Below, piece by piece: positions 16,613-25,685 of a stretch of DNA of 64,000 nt. Below the pieces are notes generated by a model. The model did no database searches. It had not been told where the DNA came from and saw only the letters and a program-made list of their open reading frames with translations. Location of the stretch: assembly GCF_041102775.1 (NCBI RefSeq), contig NZ_JBGCUO010000001.1:2232001-2296000 (forward strand). Reading direction: 5' to 3'. A program made the position numbers and the translations under genes. The first letter of the stretch is position 1; the number at the start of each line of letters is the position of its first letter. Source of the stretch: Alcanivorax sp. REN37 (lineage in GTDB: Bacteria > Pseudomonadota > Gammaproteobacteria > Pseudomonadales > Alcanivoracaceae).

Positions 16613-17794
16613 ATGAGCAATGATGCAGTCGTCATTGTCGACGGTGCTCGTACCCCCATGGGCGGTTTCCAAGGTGCACTGGGACCGGTCAGCGCGCCAG
16701 AACTGGGCGCCCTTTGTATCCGTGAAGCCGTCCGTCGTGCCGGCCTCAACGCCGATGACATCCAAGAAGTCGTGATGGGCTGCGTGCTGCCCGCCGGTCT
16801 TAAGCAAGGTCCGGCGCGCCAAGCCATGCGCCAAGCTGGCCTGCCGGACGGCGTCGGTGCCACCACCATCAACAAGCTGTGCGGCTCCGGCATGAAAGCC
16901 ACCATGTTCGGCTATGACAGCATCGTCGCCGGCACCAACGACATCGTTGTCACTGGTGGCATGGAGTCGATGACCAACGCCCCTTACGTGCTCGACAAGG
17001 CCCGCGCCGGCCTGCGCATGGGCCACGGTCAGGTCTACGACCACATGTTCCTCGACGGCCTCGAAGACGCCGAAACCGGCCGTCTGATGGGTGCCTTTGC
17101 CCAAGATCTGGCGGACGAGCGCGGCATCACCCGTGAGGCAATGGACAACTACGCCATCGAATCACTGAAGCGCGCGCAGAAAGCAATCGCAGAAGGCTGG
17201 TTCAAGGATGAGATCGTGCCGGTCACCGTGGCGACCCGCAAAGGCGAGGTCGTGGTCGACACCGACGAGCAACCGGGCAACGCCAACCTGGACAAAATCC
17301 CCACCCTGCGTCCGGCGTTCAAGAAAGACGGCACCGTCACCGCCGCCAACGCCAGCTCCATTTCCGATGGCGCCTCAGCGCTGGTACTGGCGCGGGAATC
17401 CGTAGCGGCCGAGCGCGGTCTGCAGCCGCTGGCACGCATCGTGGCCCACGCCACCCACTCGCTGCACCCGTCCCAGTTCACCGTAGCGCCGGTGGGCTGC
17501 GTGGAAAAAGTGCTGGCCAAAGCCGGCTGGAGCGTGGACGACGTGGATCTATTCGAGATCAACGAAGCGTTCGCCATCGTGGCAATGATGCCGATGACCG
17601 ATCTCGGCATTGCCCACGACAAGCTCAACATCCACGGCGGTGCCTGTGCGCTGGGCCACCCGGTAGGTTCCACCGGCTCACGCATCATCCTGACCTTGAT
17701 TCACGCGCTGCGCCGTACCGGCGGTAAACGCGGCGTGGCCAGCCTCTGCATCGGCGGCGGCGAAGCCACGGCGGTGGCGATCGAGCTGCTGTAA
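16613..17794 (+). CDS. acetyl-CoA acyltransferase (thiolase)
   Basis: 393-residue thiolase. The nucleophile Cys90 is in NKLCGSGMKA, the NEAFA motif is present, His349 is in GGACALGHPVGSTG, and Cys379 is in SLCIGGGEAT. All catalytic residues are intact. Such enzymes either cleave 3-ketoacyl-CoA in beta-oxidation or condense two acetyl-CoA; sequence alone does not separate an AtoB/PhaA type from a FadA type, though length and motif spacing are closer to the biosynthetic-type acetyl-CoA acetyltransferases. ATG 16613 has AGGAG seven bases upstream. Single-gene unit. Confidence 0.93.
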   Translation: MSNDAVVIVDGARTPMGGFQGALGPVSAPELGALCIREAVRRAGLNADDIQEVVMGCVLPAGLKQGPARQAMRQAGLPDGVGATTINKLCGSGMKATMFGYDSIVAGTNDIVVTGGMESMTNAPYVLDKARAGLRMGHGQVYDHMFLDGLEDAETGRLMGAFAQDLADERGITREAMDNYAIESLKRAQKAIAEGWFKDEIVPVTVATRKGEVVVDTDEQPGNANLDKIPTLRPAFKKDGTVTAANASSISDGASALVLARESVAAERGLQPLARIVAHATHSLHPSQFTVAPVGCVEKVLAKAGWSVDDVDLFEINEAFAIVAMMPMTDLGIAHDKLNIHGGACALGHPVGSTGSRIILTLIHALRRTGGKRGVASLCIGGGEATAVAIELL

Positions 17795-17800
17795 GGCAGA

Positions 17801-17831
17801 CCATGGCGGCCTGCCCGGCAGGTCGCCATGG
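17801..17831 (+). terminator. long stem-loop after the thiolase gene
   Basis: Arms of 15 bases (17801-17815 and 17817-17831) pair with one mismatch around a one-base centre. Very stable, six bases after the stop, but without a T run. Probably a 3'-end stabiliser or Rho-assisted terminator. Confidence 0.5.
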
Positions 17832-18236
17832 GGCTGTGGGACAGGGCCTGAGTCATTGACGGCCCTGCACCACACCGCTGTGCTCAACGCCCATAGAGCG
17901 CCAACAGCCCCGCCTGATCCCTGCAAAAGCCCACACCGGCTTGCTCGGCCTCACCGCCACAATGGCAACACCTGCCGCCATCGAACCTGCCCATTCCAGC
18001 CGCCACCCTGAACAGACAACGTCTGCTGTCTGGCCCGGCCTGCGTCGCCATTTTCCCGCCATCCGGTGGGCATTTGCGGTGATCTGCCGCGACTGCCATC
18101 AGCCGATCATGAAAAGACCCGCCGCCACCGCATTGTCACCACCGCCTGCAGCGCTCGCCATCATTGGTTACAACTTCGCGCCCAATGGGCACTTTCGCCC
18201 CGGATGGTTTTCGCTAAAATCCGTGACCCATCAGTC
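17832..18236. other. intergenic region before fabY
   Basis: About 400 bases with no credible gene on either strand: the open frames are short, cysteine- and arginine-rich and lack ribosome sites. The last 60 bases contain TAAAAT (18215-18220), a possible -10 box for fabY. Confidence 0.5.
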
Positions 18237-18250
18237 TGACCAAATGGTCA
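18237..18250. promoter_or_regulatory. palindrome TGACCA-AA-TGGTCA upstream of fabY
   Basis: Perfect six-base arms with a two-base centre, 16 bases downstream of a TAAAAT box and 22 bases before the fabY start. An outer pair GTGACC (18223-18228) and GGTCAC (18246-18251) overlaps it. The position between promoter and gene suits a repressor site. Confidence 0.45.
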
Positions 18251-18272
18251 CCATCTGTTCACGGAGTTGTCC

Positions 18273-20108
18273 TTGGCCGCCCTTCCCGTCATCACCGCCC
18301 TCGGCGGCATCAGCCCCGCCGGTCGCAGCGCCTGTCACCACGGTTATCACCGGCTGGTGTTCGATGCGCTGTCTGCCGACGAGCAGGCGCGCACGCTGGC
18401 GGCGCTGGCAGCACTGGACACCCGCGGCCGGTTCGGTGGCGATGCCGAAGCACTGCTGGAGCACACCTTGGTACGGCGCCTCGATCCCACCTGGGTCGAT
18501 GCCGACAACGTGCCCATCTCAGTGCAAGGCACCAGCAATGCGCCGCTGAAACTGGAAGTGCGCAACATGGATCTGCCGCAGCCGCTGCCGGCGCACTGGC
18601 AGGTGACGCCGCTGGACGGCCGCCGCAGCGAAGTGCTGATCCCGGCCGGCAGCGCACTGCTGCTGCCAAGCAGCCAGCGCAGTAAGGTGCAATCCGCCGG
18701 CCAACTGCCGGGGGGGTTTGATCCGGCCCAGCTGTATGCCTCGCGCAACCATCCGCGCGGCCTGCAAATGGCGGTCTATAGCGCTTCCGAAGCACTTGGC
18801 ATGCTCGGCATCGACTGGTCGCTGATTCAGCGCCGGCTGCCGCCGGAGCAGGTGGCGGTCTACGCTTCCAGCGCCATGGCGCAACTGGACGACTGCGGCC
18901 TTGGCGGCCTGTTCCGCAATCCCGCCAGCGGCAAACGCATTACCTCCAAGCAAGTCCCGCTGGGTCTCGGCGAGATGCCGGCCGACTTCATCAACGCTTA
19001 CGTGCTCGGCGCATTGGGCAGCACCGGGGGCATGCTCGGCGCCTGTGCCACCTTCCATTACAACCTGCTGCTCGGCGTACAAGACATCCGCGCTGGCCGA
19101 CGCCGGCTGGTGCTAGTAGGCACCAGCGAGGCGCCGCTGGTGCCAGAAGTGATCGAGGGCTACCGCGCCATGGGCGCGTTGGGCGAAGACGAGGCGCTGC
19201 TGAAGCTGGACCCGCACCGCGACCAACCCGACCACCGCCGTGCCTGCCGCCCGTTCGGTTACAACATCGGCTTCACCATCGCCGAATCGGCGCAGTTTGT
19301 GGTGCTGATGGACGATGCGCTGGCGCTGGAGCTGGGCGCCGACATTCTGGGCGCGGTGCCGGATGTGTTTATCCATGCCGACGGTCCGAAGAAATCCATT
19401 TCCGCCCCCGGCGTCGGTAACTATCTGACGTTGGCGCGCGCCGCCGCCCTCACCCGCCAACTGATCGGCAGCGACGGGCTACGCCACCACAGTTTCGTGC
19501 ACGCCCACGGCACCGGCACACCGCAAAACCGGGTCACTGAATCCGATGTGCTGCACCGCGTCGCGGAAGCGTTCGATATCCGTGATTGGCCGGTGGCGGC
19601 GATCAAATGCTATGTCGGCCACAGCCTTGGCACCGCCGGCGGCGACCAGCTCGCGGCCACGCTCGGCACCTTTGCCCACGGCCTGCTGCCGGGCATTTTC
19701 ACGCTGGACCAGGTAGCTGATGACGTACACGGCGCGCGCCTTGGCCTGCACCAGCAGCATCAAACTCTGGAACGCCCGCAGGCCGCATTGCTGAACTCCA
19801 AAGGTTTCGGCGGCAACAACGCCACCGCGGTGGTGCTGTCACCGCAAGCCACCAGCGATCTGTTGGCGCGCCGCCACGGCCACAGCGCGCTGGCCGATTG
19901 GCAACAGCGGGTGCAGGCCACTCGCCAGCAGGTGGCGGATTGGGATGCGGCCGCCGTCGCGGGCAGCACTGCGCCGCGCTATCACTTTGGCGAGGGCGTT
20001 CTAGACGGCCCGGACCTGACCATCACCGACCACAGCGTCGCCGTGCCCGGCTGGGACCAGCCGCTGGCGCTCGCCGACGACCCCGAATTCGCCGCTTACG
20101 TCGGCTAA
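18273..20108 (+). CDS. fabY: FabY-type beta-ketoacyl synthase
   Basis: 611 residues. The condensing-enzyme triad is visible: Cys258 in MLGACATFHYN, His412 in HAHGTGTPQN, His450 in YVGHSLGTAGG. The size, the long N-terminal part before the first core motif and the unusual motif wording fit FabY (P. aeruginosa PA5174), which condenses acetyl-CoA with malonyl-ACP to start fatty acid synthesis where FabH is absent or minor. No acyl carrier or other polyketide domain is attached. TTG 18273 is preferred because GGAG (18263-18266) stands six bases before it; an in-frame TTG at 18267 is too close. A nearby palindrome suggests repression. A strong terminator follows. Confidence 0.85.
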   Translation: MAALPVITALGGISPAGRSACHHGYHRLVFDALSADEQARTLAALAALDTRGRFGGDAEALLEHTLVRRLDPTWVDADNVPISVQGTSNAPLKLEVRNMDLPQPLPAHWQVTPLDGRRSEVLIPAGSALLLPSSQRSKVQSAGQLPGGFDPAQLYASRNHPRGLQMAVYSASEALGMLGIDWSLIQRRLPPEQVAVYASSAMAQLDDCGLGGLFRNPASGKRITSKQVPLGLGEMPADFINAYVLGALGSTGGMLGACATFHYNLLLGVQDIRAGRRRLVLVGTSEAPLVPEVIEGYRAMGALGEDEALLKLDPHRDQPDHRRACRPFGYNIGFTIAESAQFVVLMDDALALELGADILGAVPDVFIHADGPKKSISAPGVGNYLTLARAAALTRQLIGSDGLRHHSFVHAHGTGTPQNRVTESDVLHRVAEAFDIRDWPVAAIKCYVGHSLGTAGGDQLAATLGTFAHGLLPGIFTLDQVADDVHGARLGLHQQHQTLERPQAALLNSKGFGGNNATAVVLSPQATSDLLARRHGHSALADWQQRVQATRQQVADWDAAAVAGSTAPRYHFGEGVLDGPDLTITDHSVAVPGWDQPLALADDPEFAAYVG

Positions 20109-20121
20109 CCAGTTGCAACGG

Positions 20122-20160
20122 AACCCTGCGGAGCGAAACATTGCTCCGTGGGTTTTTTTT
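20122..20160 (+). terminator. intrinsic terminator of fabY
   Basis: Stem AACCC-x-x-CGGAGC / GCTCCG-x-GGGTT with an eight-base loop, then eight or more T, 13 bases past the stop. Confidence 0.9.
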
Positions 20161-20245
20161 ATTTTCGCGAACGCTACCCAAGACACCAATGCGCCCACCG
20201 GCATCGCCGCCGGGGCCGTGTCATTTCTAATAATGTGAATATTTT

Positions 20246-20446
20246 TCAGCCGCGGGATGCGGCTGGCAAAGTAGCGCTGGAGCGTGGTGTGGCCTTCAGC
20301 GTCATCGGCGCTGTTTCACGCAGCACCGGGGCTTCCTCCCCCAATATACGGCTCTGTTCCAACTCCATTCCCAGCAGCAGCAAACCCGCCAACAGCGCGA
20401 TGCCGAGCGGCACCCAGCGCCAGCGCCTGAGCCGTAACGTCACCAT
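20246..20446 (-). CDS. small single-pass membrane protein (66 aa)
   Basis: An arginine-rich start (TLRLRRWRW), one helix (VPLGIALLAGLLLLGM), then a polar tail. ATG 20446 is preceded by GGGGGAAG at a suitable distance. Function unknown; it follows another small membrane gene on the same strand after about 110 bases. Short size keeps confidence moderate. Confidence 0.5.
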   Translation of the reverse strand: MVTLRLRRWRWVPLGIALLAGLLLLGMELEQSRILGEEAPVLRETAPMTLKATPRSSATLPAASRG

Positions 20447-20554
20447 CAGCTTCCCCCTGATCGTGTTGCGACCGGCACCTTGCCGTCATAGCTATTGAAG
20501 CGGCTGGCGGCGAGGAAGGCTGTGGCACCTTGGTAACAATGTACGGCTGCGGTG

Positions 20555-20821
20555 TTACCCCTGACGCCACTGCGTCACTGACCACACCAGCGCCGGCGCC
20601 AAGCACACCCACACCGACGCCAGCAATACCGTCCACAGTGGCGTGGCGCTGGCCTGCATCAGCGGCGCCGACGGCAACAGCAGTGCCCACAGCGGCAGCA
20701 CCACCAACGCGGTCAGCGCCGGCGCCCACAGATAACGACCGGCGGCAGTGCGGGTTCGGCCCTGCAGCAGCGCCAGTAAGCACCAACTGAGGACGGCACT
20801 GCCGAGAATGATGGCGGCCAT
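20555..20821 (-). CDS. small three-helix membrane protein (88 aa)
   Basis: Three hydrophobic segments (about 1-19, 33-51, 60-82) with short polar links; no known family. ATG 20821 has AGGAG eight bases upstream, which supports it over a longer upstream reading. It is divergent from the phospholipase D-type gene (99 bases between starts). Confidence 0.6.
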   Translation of the reverse strand: MAAIILGSAVLSWCLLALLQGRTRTAAGRYLWAPALTALVVLPLWALLLPSAPLMQASATPLWTVLLASVWVCLAPALVWSVTQWRQG

Positions 20822-20920
20822 AGCAAGGACTCCTGTGTGTGAAGCTGTTAAAAGTTGCGGCACGCGGTCCCGCTGCCGGTCAGCTTTGTTAGAGTTGCGC
20901 GATTGTGTCAGGAGACGATT

Positions 20921-22366
20921 ATGGCTGCACCTCGTCGTGGGTCCCGGAGCCGCCGCTGGCTGGTGCTGCTGGCGCTGATCTACCTGCTCGGCGCCCTGAG
21001 CAGCGTGGCGTGGCGTGGCGCTGGCCAGAACTACGCCGGTGTCGCGCGCCCGGCCACGGAACTGCAACTGCTCACCGACCTCACCGGCCCCGATGCCGAC
21101 GGCGAGCGTCAGGTGCAACAGCACATTTTTGACGCCGTGTTCGCGCTGATCGACCAGGCCGAATCACTGCTGGTGCTGGACCTGTTCCTGTTCAACGATT
21201 TCCAGGGCGCGGTGCCGGAGCGCCAGCGCGCGCTGGCGGAGGAACTCACCGCCCGCCTGATCGCGCGCAAGCTCATGACGCCATCTCTGCAGGTGCTGCT
21301 GATCACCGACCCGTTCAATACCCTGTACGGCAATCAACGCTCACCGTTCCTGGAGCGGCTGCGCGCGGCTGGGGTGCAGGTGGTGATCACGGACCTCACC
21401 AAGCTGGCGGATTCGAATCCGTCTTGGTCATGGCTGTGGCGGGTGTGCTGCCAATGGCTCGGCAACGATGAGGGCGGCTGGCTGCCGAACCCGGTAGCGC
21501 CCGGCAAGGTGACGCTGCGCACTTATCTGGCGCTGCTTAATTTCAAAGCCAACCACCGCAAAACGGTGGTGGCCGACCGCGACGGCGATTGGCAAGCGAT
21601 TGTGATGTCCGCCAACCCGCACAACGGCAGCAGTGCCCACAGCAATATTGGTCTGCAATTCCGCGGCCCGGCGGCGCTGGATGTGCTTCATGCGGAGCTG
21701 GCGGTGGCGCGCTTCTCGGCGCCGGAGCTGACGCTGCCGACGGCACCGGACCCGGTACCGGCAGTGGCCGCCGGCGCCGGTGCCACCGTGCAGGTGGTCA
21801 CCGAACGCGCCATCGAGGACGCCGTGCTGCGGCTGCTACGCGAAAGCGGCGCCGGCGATGCGGTGCAGTTGGATATGTTCTACCTGTCTTCACGAGCGGT
21901 GGTGCAGGGGCTGCTGGCGGCCCATCAGCGCGGCGCCGCGCTGCAGGTGCTGCTCGATCCCAACAAGGATGCGTTTGGACGCGAGAAAAATGGCATTCCC
22001 AACCGGCCGGTGGCGGCTGAGCTACACGCCGCCGGCATCCCGGTGCGCTGGTGCAACACGCTTGGCGAACAGTGCCACAGCAAGCTGGTGATGGCACAGC
22101 GCGCTGACGGCCGCGGCGAGGCACTGATTGGTTCTGCCAACCTCACCCGCCGCAATTTGGCCGGGCTCAATCTGGAAGCTGATGTGGTGCTGCGTACCCC
22201 CGCCGGCGACGCCACCTTCGCGGCCCTGCAACAGCTGTTTGCCGAGCGTTGGGGCAATACCGGCGCCATCCAGTACAGCGTTGATTACCCGGTGTACGCC
22301 GATGAGCGCTGGTGGCCGCGAGTGCTGTACCGAGTGATGGAAGGCAGCGGTTGGGCCAGCTTCTGA
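20921..22366 (+). CDS. phospholipase D superfamily protein
   Basis: 481 residues with an N-terminal signal anchor (RRWLVLLALIYLLGALSS) and two HKD motifs: NHRKTVVADRD (His212) followed by SANPHNGS, and CHSKLVMAQRADG (His386) followed by IGSANLTRRN. The first HKD keeps His, Lys and Asp; the second has His and Lys, then a loop to G-S-x-N. Such proteins transfer or hydrolyse phosphatidyl groups (cardiolipin synthase, PLD) or act on nucleic acids; the membrane anchor suggests a lipid substrate facing the periplasm. Length fits cardiolipin-synthase-like proteins. ATG 20921 has GGAG six bases upstream. Confidence 0.85.
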   Translation: MAAPRRGSRSRRWLVLLALIYLLGALSSVAWRGAGQNYAGVARPATELQLLTDLTGPDADGERQVQQHIFDAVFALIDQAESLLVLDLFLFNDFQGAVPERQRALAEELTARLIARKLMTPSLQVLLITDPFNTLYGNQRSPFLERLRAAGVQVVITDLTKLADSNPSWSWLWRVCCQWLGNDEGGWLPNPVAPGKVTLRTYLALLNFKANHRKTVVADRDGDWQAIVMSANPHNGSSAHSNIGLQFRGPAALDVLHAELAVARFSAPELTLPTAPDPVPAVAAGAGATVQVVTERAIEDAVLRLLRESGAGDAVQLDMFYLSSRAVVQGLLAAHQRGAALQVLLDPNKDAFGREKNGIPNRPVAAELHAAGIPVRWCNTLGEQCHSKLVMAQRADGRGEALIGSANLTRRNLAGLNLEADVVLRTPAGDATFAALQQLFAERWGNTGAIQYSVDYPVYADERWWPRVLYRVMEGSGWASF

Positions 22367-22562
22367 GAACGCAGCCGACAACGGCTGGAACACCGTGGCC
22401 GCCGCACCGGCCGGTTGGCATCACGCAGGCCGCCGGCTAGACACAGCAGCTACAGGTTCGACGACCACCTCGCTGATAGCACCCGTGGTCGGTGCAGCCG
22501 CCGCACCGCGCGATTCGACATCGACCGTCCTCGGCCTCAGCCAAGGCCCTGAACATCAGTTT

Positions 22563-23186
22563 TCAGCGCAGCAAACTCAGCGCAAACGCCACCGCCAGCC
22601 ACGCCAGCACCAGCCCCATCAGCCGGTCCACCCAATAGCCATGGCGCGCCAGCGCTTGTTGGGCGGCACCGGACAGCAGCCACGCCACCAAGGTGAACCA
22701 GAGCGCGTTAACCATGCACATCCACACCCCGTAGCCAACCTTGGCCCACAACGGCGTGGTGAGACTGACCAAGTTGGTGAACAGCGCGGTGAAGAACAGC
22801 ACCGCCTTCGGATTAAGCAGATTGGTGAGAAACCCCATGCGCCATGCCGCGGCGGCAGACAGCGCCGCCGCCGTCACCGGGGCCGCGCCGGGGCCGGCGG
22901 GCTGCGCGCGCAGCAGTTGCCACGCTAGCCACAATAGATAACCGATGCCCAGCACTTGCACTGCCAGCAGCAACGTCGGATGGCGTTGTAGCAACGTCAG
23001 CCCGGCGATGGCATAGCTGGCATGCACCGCCATCGCCGCGCCGATACCGAGCGCGGTAAACACCCCGGCGCGGCGGCCGCCGCGCACGCTGTTGCGCACC
23101 GTCACCGCCAGATCCGGTCCCGGTGCGATCACCGCCAGCAGATGCACCAGCGCCAGTTTTAGGAATTCCGCCGCCAGTGCTGTCAT
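22563..23186 (-). CDS. LysE/RhtB family exporter
   Basis: 207 residues, about six hydrophobic helices. The family signature P-G-P-D at the end of the first helix and N-P-K-A in the central part (FLTNLLNPKAVLFF) are both present. LysE/RhtB proteins export amino acids or related small compounds across the inner membrane; the substrate cannot be told. The start lies seven bases after the dsbG stop, so it is the last gene of the tlpA-like/dsbG operon. Confidence 0.88.
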   Translation of the reverse strand: MTALAAEFLKLALVHLLAVIAPGPDLAVTVRNSVRGGRRAGVFTALGIGAAMAVHASYAIAGLTLLQRHPTLLLAVQVLGIGYLLWLAWQLLRAQPAGPGAAPVTAAALSAAAAWRMGFLTNLLNPKAVLFFTALFTNLVSLTTPLWAKVGYGVWMCMVNALWFTLVAWLLSGAAQQALARHGYWVDRLMGLVLAWLAVAFALSLLR

Positions 23187-23193
23187 CCGAGCC

Positions 23194-23949
23194 TCAACGT
23201 GGTTGTGGGCTGCCCATCAACGCTTGCAGCTGATCGCCGCGTGGGAAGCCGGACACCATGCGGGTAGCGCCGTTGTCCAGGTAGAACGACGCCGGCGTGC
23301 CGGTGACGCCCAGGTTACGCATCAGGTCGTTGTTGGCCATGATGCGCGCGCGAGTGGCCGTGTCCACCGCGTTGGCCGGGGTGATGCCGCCGTCATTGAA
23401 GCTTTGGTTGTGGCGGCCCATGGCGGCGCCAGGGTTGCGGTCAGCCATGATCGCCGCCGCCTTGTTGAGGCTATCGGGACGCAGGATCGCCACCACCACG
23501 TGCCGCAGTTGGACCTTGCCGGCTTTCACCCATGGCTGCGCTGCTTCCCAGAAGCGGTGGCAGAACGGGCAGTTGGGGTCGGTGAAGGTGTAGACAATGC
23601 GCTCAGCCTTGTCGGAGCCTTCCGCCACCCAGTTGCTGTTTTCCAGCGACGCCCAAGCGTCTTGCAGCCGCTCGGCTTCGACACCGGCAATCACCGATTC
23701 GCTGGCGTTGTTGCCGTTGCTATCGAGCATGGCCCCAACAATGGCGTACTGGCCTTTCTCATCCAGATAGGCGGTGAAGAACTGGCCCTGGGCGCTGAAC
23801 AGGTAACCCTTCATCGGGGTGCCCGTCTCGAACGTGCGCACCAGCTCGGCGCCGTGGCCTTCCAGTGCTTTCAGCGGTGCCGGCAGCTCTGCCGCCAAGG
23901 CCGCCGCTGGGGTCAGAACGGCCAACGCCGCCAGTGTCTTGAAGTTCAT
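23194..23949 (-). CDS. dsbG: periplasmic thiol:disulfide interchange protein DsbG
   Basis: 251 residues, signal peptide cleaved after A-L-A-A near residue 20. An N-terminal dimerisation domain is followed by a thioredoxin fold with Cys127-Pro-Phe-Cys130 and the cis-proline loop G-V-T-G-T-P near 220. DsbG/DsbC proteins are kept reduced and repair wrong disulfides or sulfenylated cysteines in the periplasm. Its ATG overlaps the stop of the upstream TlpA-like gene (ATGA), so translation is coupled. A reductant supplier (DsbD type) is not seen nearby. Confidence 0.9.
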   Translation of the reverse strand: MNFKTLAALAVLTPAAALAAELPAPLKALEGHGAELVRTFETGTPMKGYLFSAQGQFFTAYLDEKGQYAIVGAMLDSNGNNASESVIAGVEAERLQDAWASLENSNWVAEGSDKAERIVYTFTDPNCPFCHRFWEAAQPWVKAGKVQLRHVVVAILRPDSLNKAAAIMADRNPGAAMGRHNQSFNDGGITPANAVDTATRARIMANNDLMRNLGVTGTPASFYLDNGATRMVSGFPRGDQLQALMGSPQPR

Positions 23950-24791
23950 CGAGTTACTCCCTCAAAGTGCGGATCCAGCCGCCGCAGACGATCCTGCAGC
24001 GACGCGGCAGACAGTTCGCCCAGGTGAGCGGTGACCACAACGCCTTCGGCATTGACGAACACCGTAGTCGGCAGCGCCTGCGAGCCGAGCTCCTGGGATA
24101 GGCGCCCGTAGGCGTCTTGGTACACATCGGTCAGCCCGGGCGCGGCCTCGGCCAGAAAAGACTGCGCTTGGGCCAGCGGTTCGGACTGATTCACAAATAC
24201 AAAACGGTACTGCGGCAGCGCCTGTTGCGCGGCTTCCAGCACCGGCATTTCACGGCGGCACGGCGGGCACCAGCTGGCCCAAAAGTTAATCACCATCGGC
24301 CGCCCGTCGAGCAGTTCGGTGGAGCCAAAGCTCTCGCCATCAAAACTGTGCAGCGTCACCGTCGGCAGCGTCACCTGCTCCGGCGTCAGCGCCACCCGCA
24401 CCACGCTGGAGAACATCATCACCACGCCCAGCACCACCGCGTAACGTACCCACAGCGCGCGGGCAGCACCGGCACGGGCGGTGATCCACACCAGTGCCAA
24501 TGCCGCACCGGCGGCGCCACCGCGCCAGTCCCAGCCGCCATCACGGATGTCGATGATGCTCCACGGTTCCGCCGCATAAGTGGCGGCGAACCGTAGCACG
24601 AACACCAACCGCGCTCCCACTGCTGCCACCCAAAGTACCGTGAACAGGCGATCAATCAGGCTGCGCTGCCCATCCACCAATGGCGCCTTGCGTTGCCACC
24701 ACCAGCCCAGCAGCAGACCTACCAGCAGTGTCAGCAACACCGGAATCTGCTGAGCGCTGATCACCAGCGGGCCCAGACTCCAACTGTTCAT
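23946..24791 (-). CDS. membrane-anchored TlpA-type thiol reductase with Lgt-like membrane domain
   Basis: About 281 residues in two parts. Residues 1-140 hold four or five hydrophobic helices, with IDIRDGGWDWRGGAAG recalling the Lgt fold. Residues 145-281 are a TlpA/ResA-like thioredoxin domain with W-C-P-P-C (near 178) and L-P-T-T as the cis-proline loop. It is therefore a membrane-tethered periplasmic reductase. ATG 24791 has GGGAG upstream. It overlaps dsbG by four bases and is divergent from a two-component system. The membrane part may only anchor, or may carry electrons; no cysteine pair was noted in it. Confidence 0.85.
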   Translation of the reverse strand: MNSWSLGPLVISAQQIPVLLTLLVGLLLGWWWQRKAPLVDGQRSLIDRLFTVLWVAAVGARLVFVLRFAATYAAEPWSIIDIRDGGWDWRGGAAGAALALVWITARAGAARALWVRYAVVLGVVMMFSSVVRVALTPEQVTLPTVTLHSFDGESFGSTELLDGRPMVINFWASWCPPCRREMPVLEAAQQALPQYRFVFVNQSEPLAQAQSFLAEAAPGLTDVYQDAYGRLSQELGSQALPTTVFVNAEGVVVTAHLGELSAASLQDRLRRLDPHFEGVTR

Positions 24792-25001
24792 GCCGTTCTC
24801 CCATCGCGTTTGCACGCCGGTCCTGCGCCGGCGTGCGCGCCAGTGTGTCGCACCGAGGTGAAGTGAGCATTAAGAGAAGTGGCCGATTGCCGCCGCGTCG
24901 CCATTTTTATCGGCGCGGCGATGGCCAGTGGCCGCCACCGTGGCTGTGCCGCTGGCGCCGGCGCACTACACTGGCCGCTGGGCACGCTGATGGAGAGCAC
25001 T

Positions 25002-25685
25002 GTGAACCTGCTGCTGATCGAGGACGACCCGCTGGTGGCGGAAGGCATCCTGGCTGGACTGGAGCTGGGCGGTGCGCGCATCTGCTGGGCCGCCGATCTG
25101 CGCCGCGCCACGCCGCTGTGCGTGGAACAGGCCTGGGACACTATCATCCTCGACCTGTCGCTGCCGGACGGCGATGGCCTCGAATGGCTGCGCCAGCAAC
25201 GCCAGCGCGGTGTGCGCACCCCAGTATTGATACTCACCGCCCGGGACGCCATTCCGCAGCGGGTGGCGGGTCTTAACGCCGGCGCCGACGACTACCTCAC
25301 CAAACCGTTTGATCTGGACGAACTGATTGCCCGCGTGCGCGCGCTGCACCGCCGCGCCCAGCCGCACTTGGCCCATGTCATTGAGCACGGTCCGCTGCGG
25401 GTGCAACTGGAGCAGCGCCGAGTGCTGTGGCACGACCAGCCGGTAACGCTATCGCGGCGCGAATGGGTGCTGCTGGAAGCGCTGCTGCGTGCCCGCGGCG
25501 CGCTGTTGTCCGCCGCGCAATTGCATGAGCGGCTCTACGATCTCGATACCCAGGTGGAGAGCAACGCGCTCAATGTTCACCTCTACAATTTGCGCCGCAA
25601 ACTCGACAGCCGGTTGGTGATCACCGAGCGCAATCTTGGTTACCGGCTGGCCAGCCTGGCGGAACTGGAGGACAACGCGCCGTGA
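25002..25685 (+). CDS. OmpR-family response regulator
   Basis: About 227 residues. The receiver domain has the acidic pair E-D-D (7-9), phosphoacceptor Asp51 in ILDLSLPDGDG and Lys101 in YLTKPF; a winged-helix DNA-binding domain follows from about 130. The start is GTG 25002 with GGAGAG upstream, or ATG 24990; both are in frame and the first matches the usual M-x-L-L-L-I-E-D-D beginning better. It overlaps the kinase gene by four bases (GTGA). It is divergent from the thiol-redox operon, which is its likely target, as in the Pseudomonas DsbRS arrangement. Confidence 0.92.
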   Translation: MNLLLIEDDPLVAEGILAGLELGGARICWAADLRRATPLCVEQAWDTIILDLSLPDGDGLEWLRQQRQRGVRTPVLILTARDAIPQRVAGLNAGADDYLTKPFDLDELIARVRALHRRAQPHLAHVIEHGPLRVQLEQRRVLWHDQPVTLSRREWVLLEALLRARGALLSAAQLHERLYDLDTQVESNALNVHLYNLRRKLDSRLVITERNLGYRLASLAELEDNAP

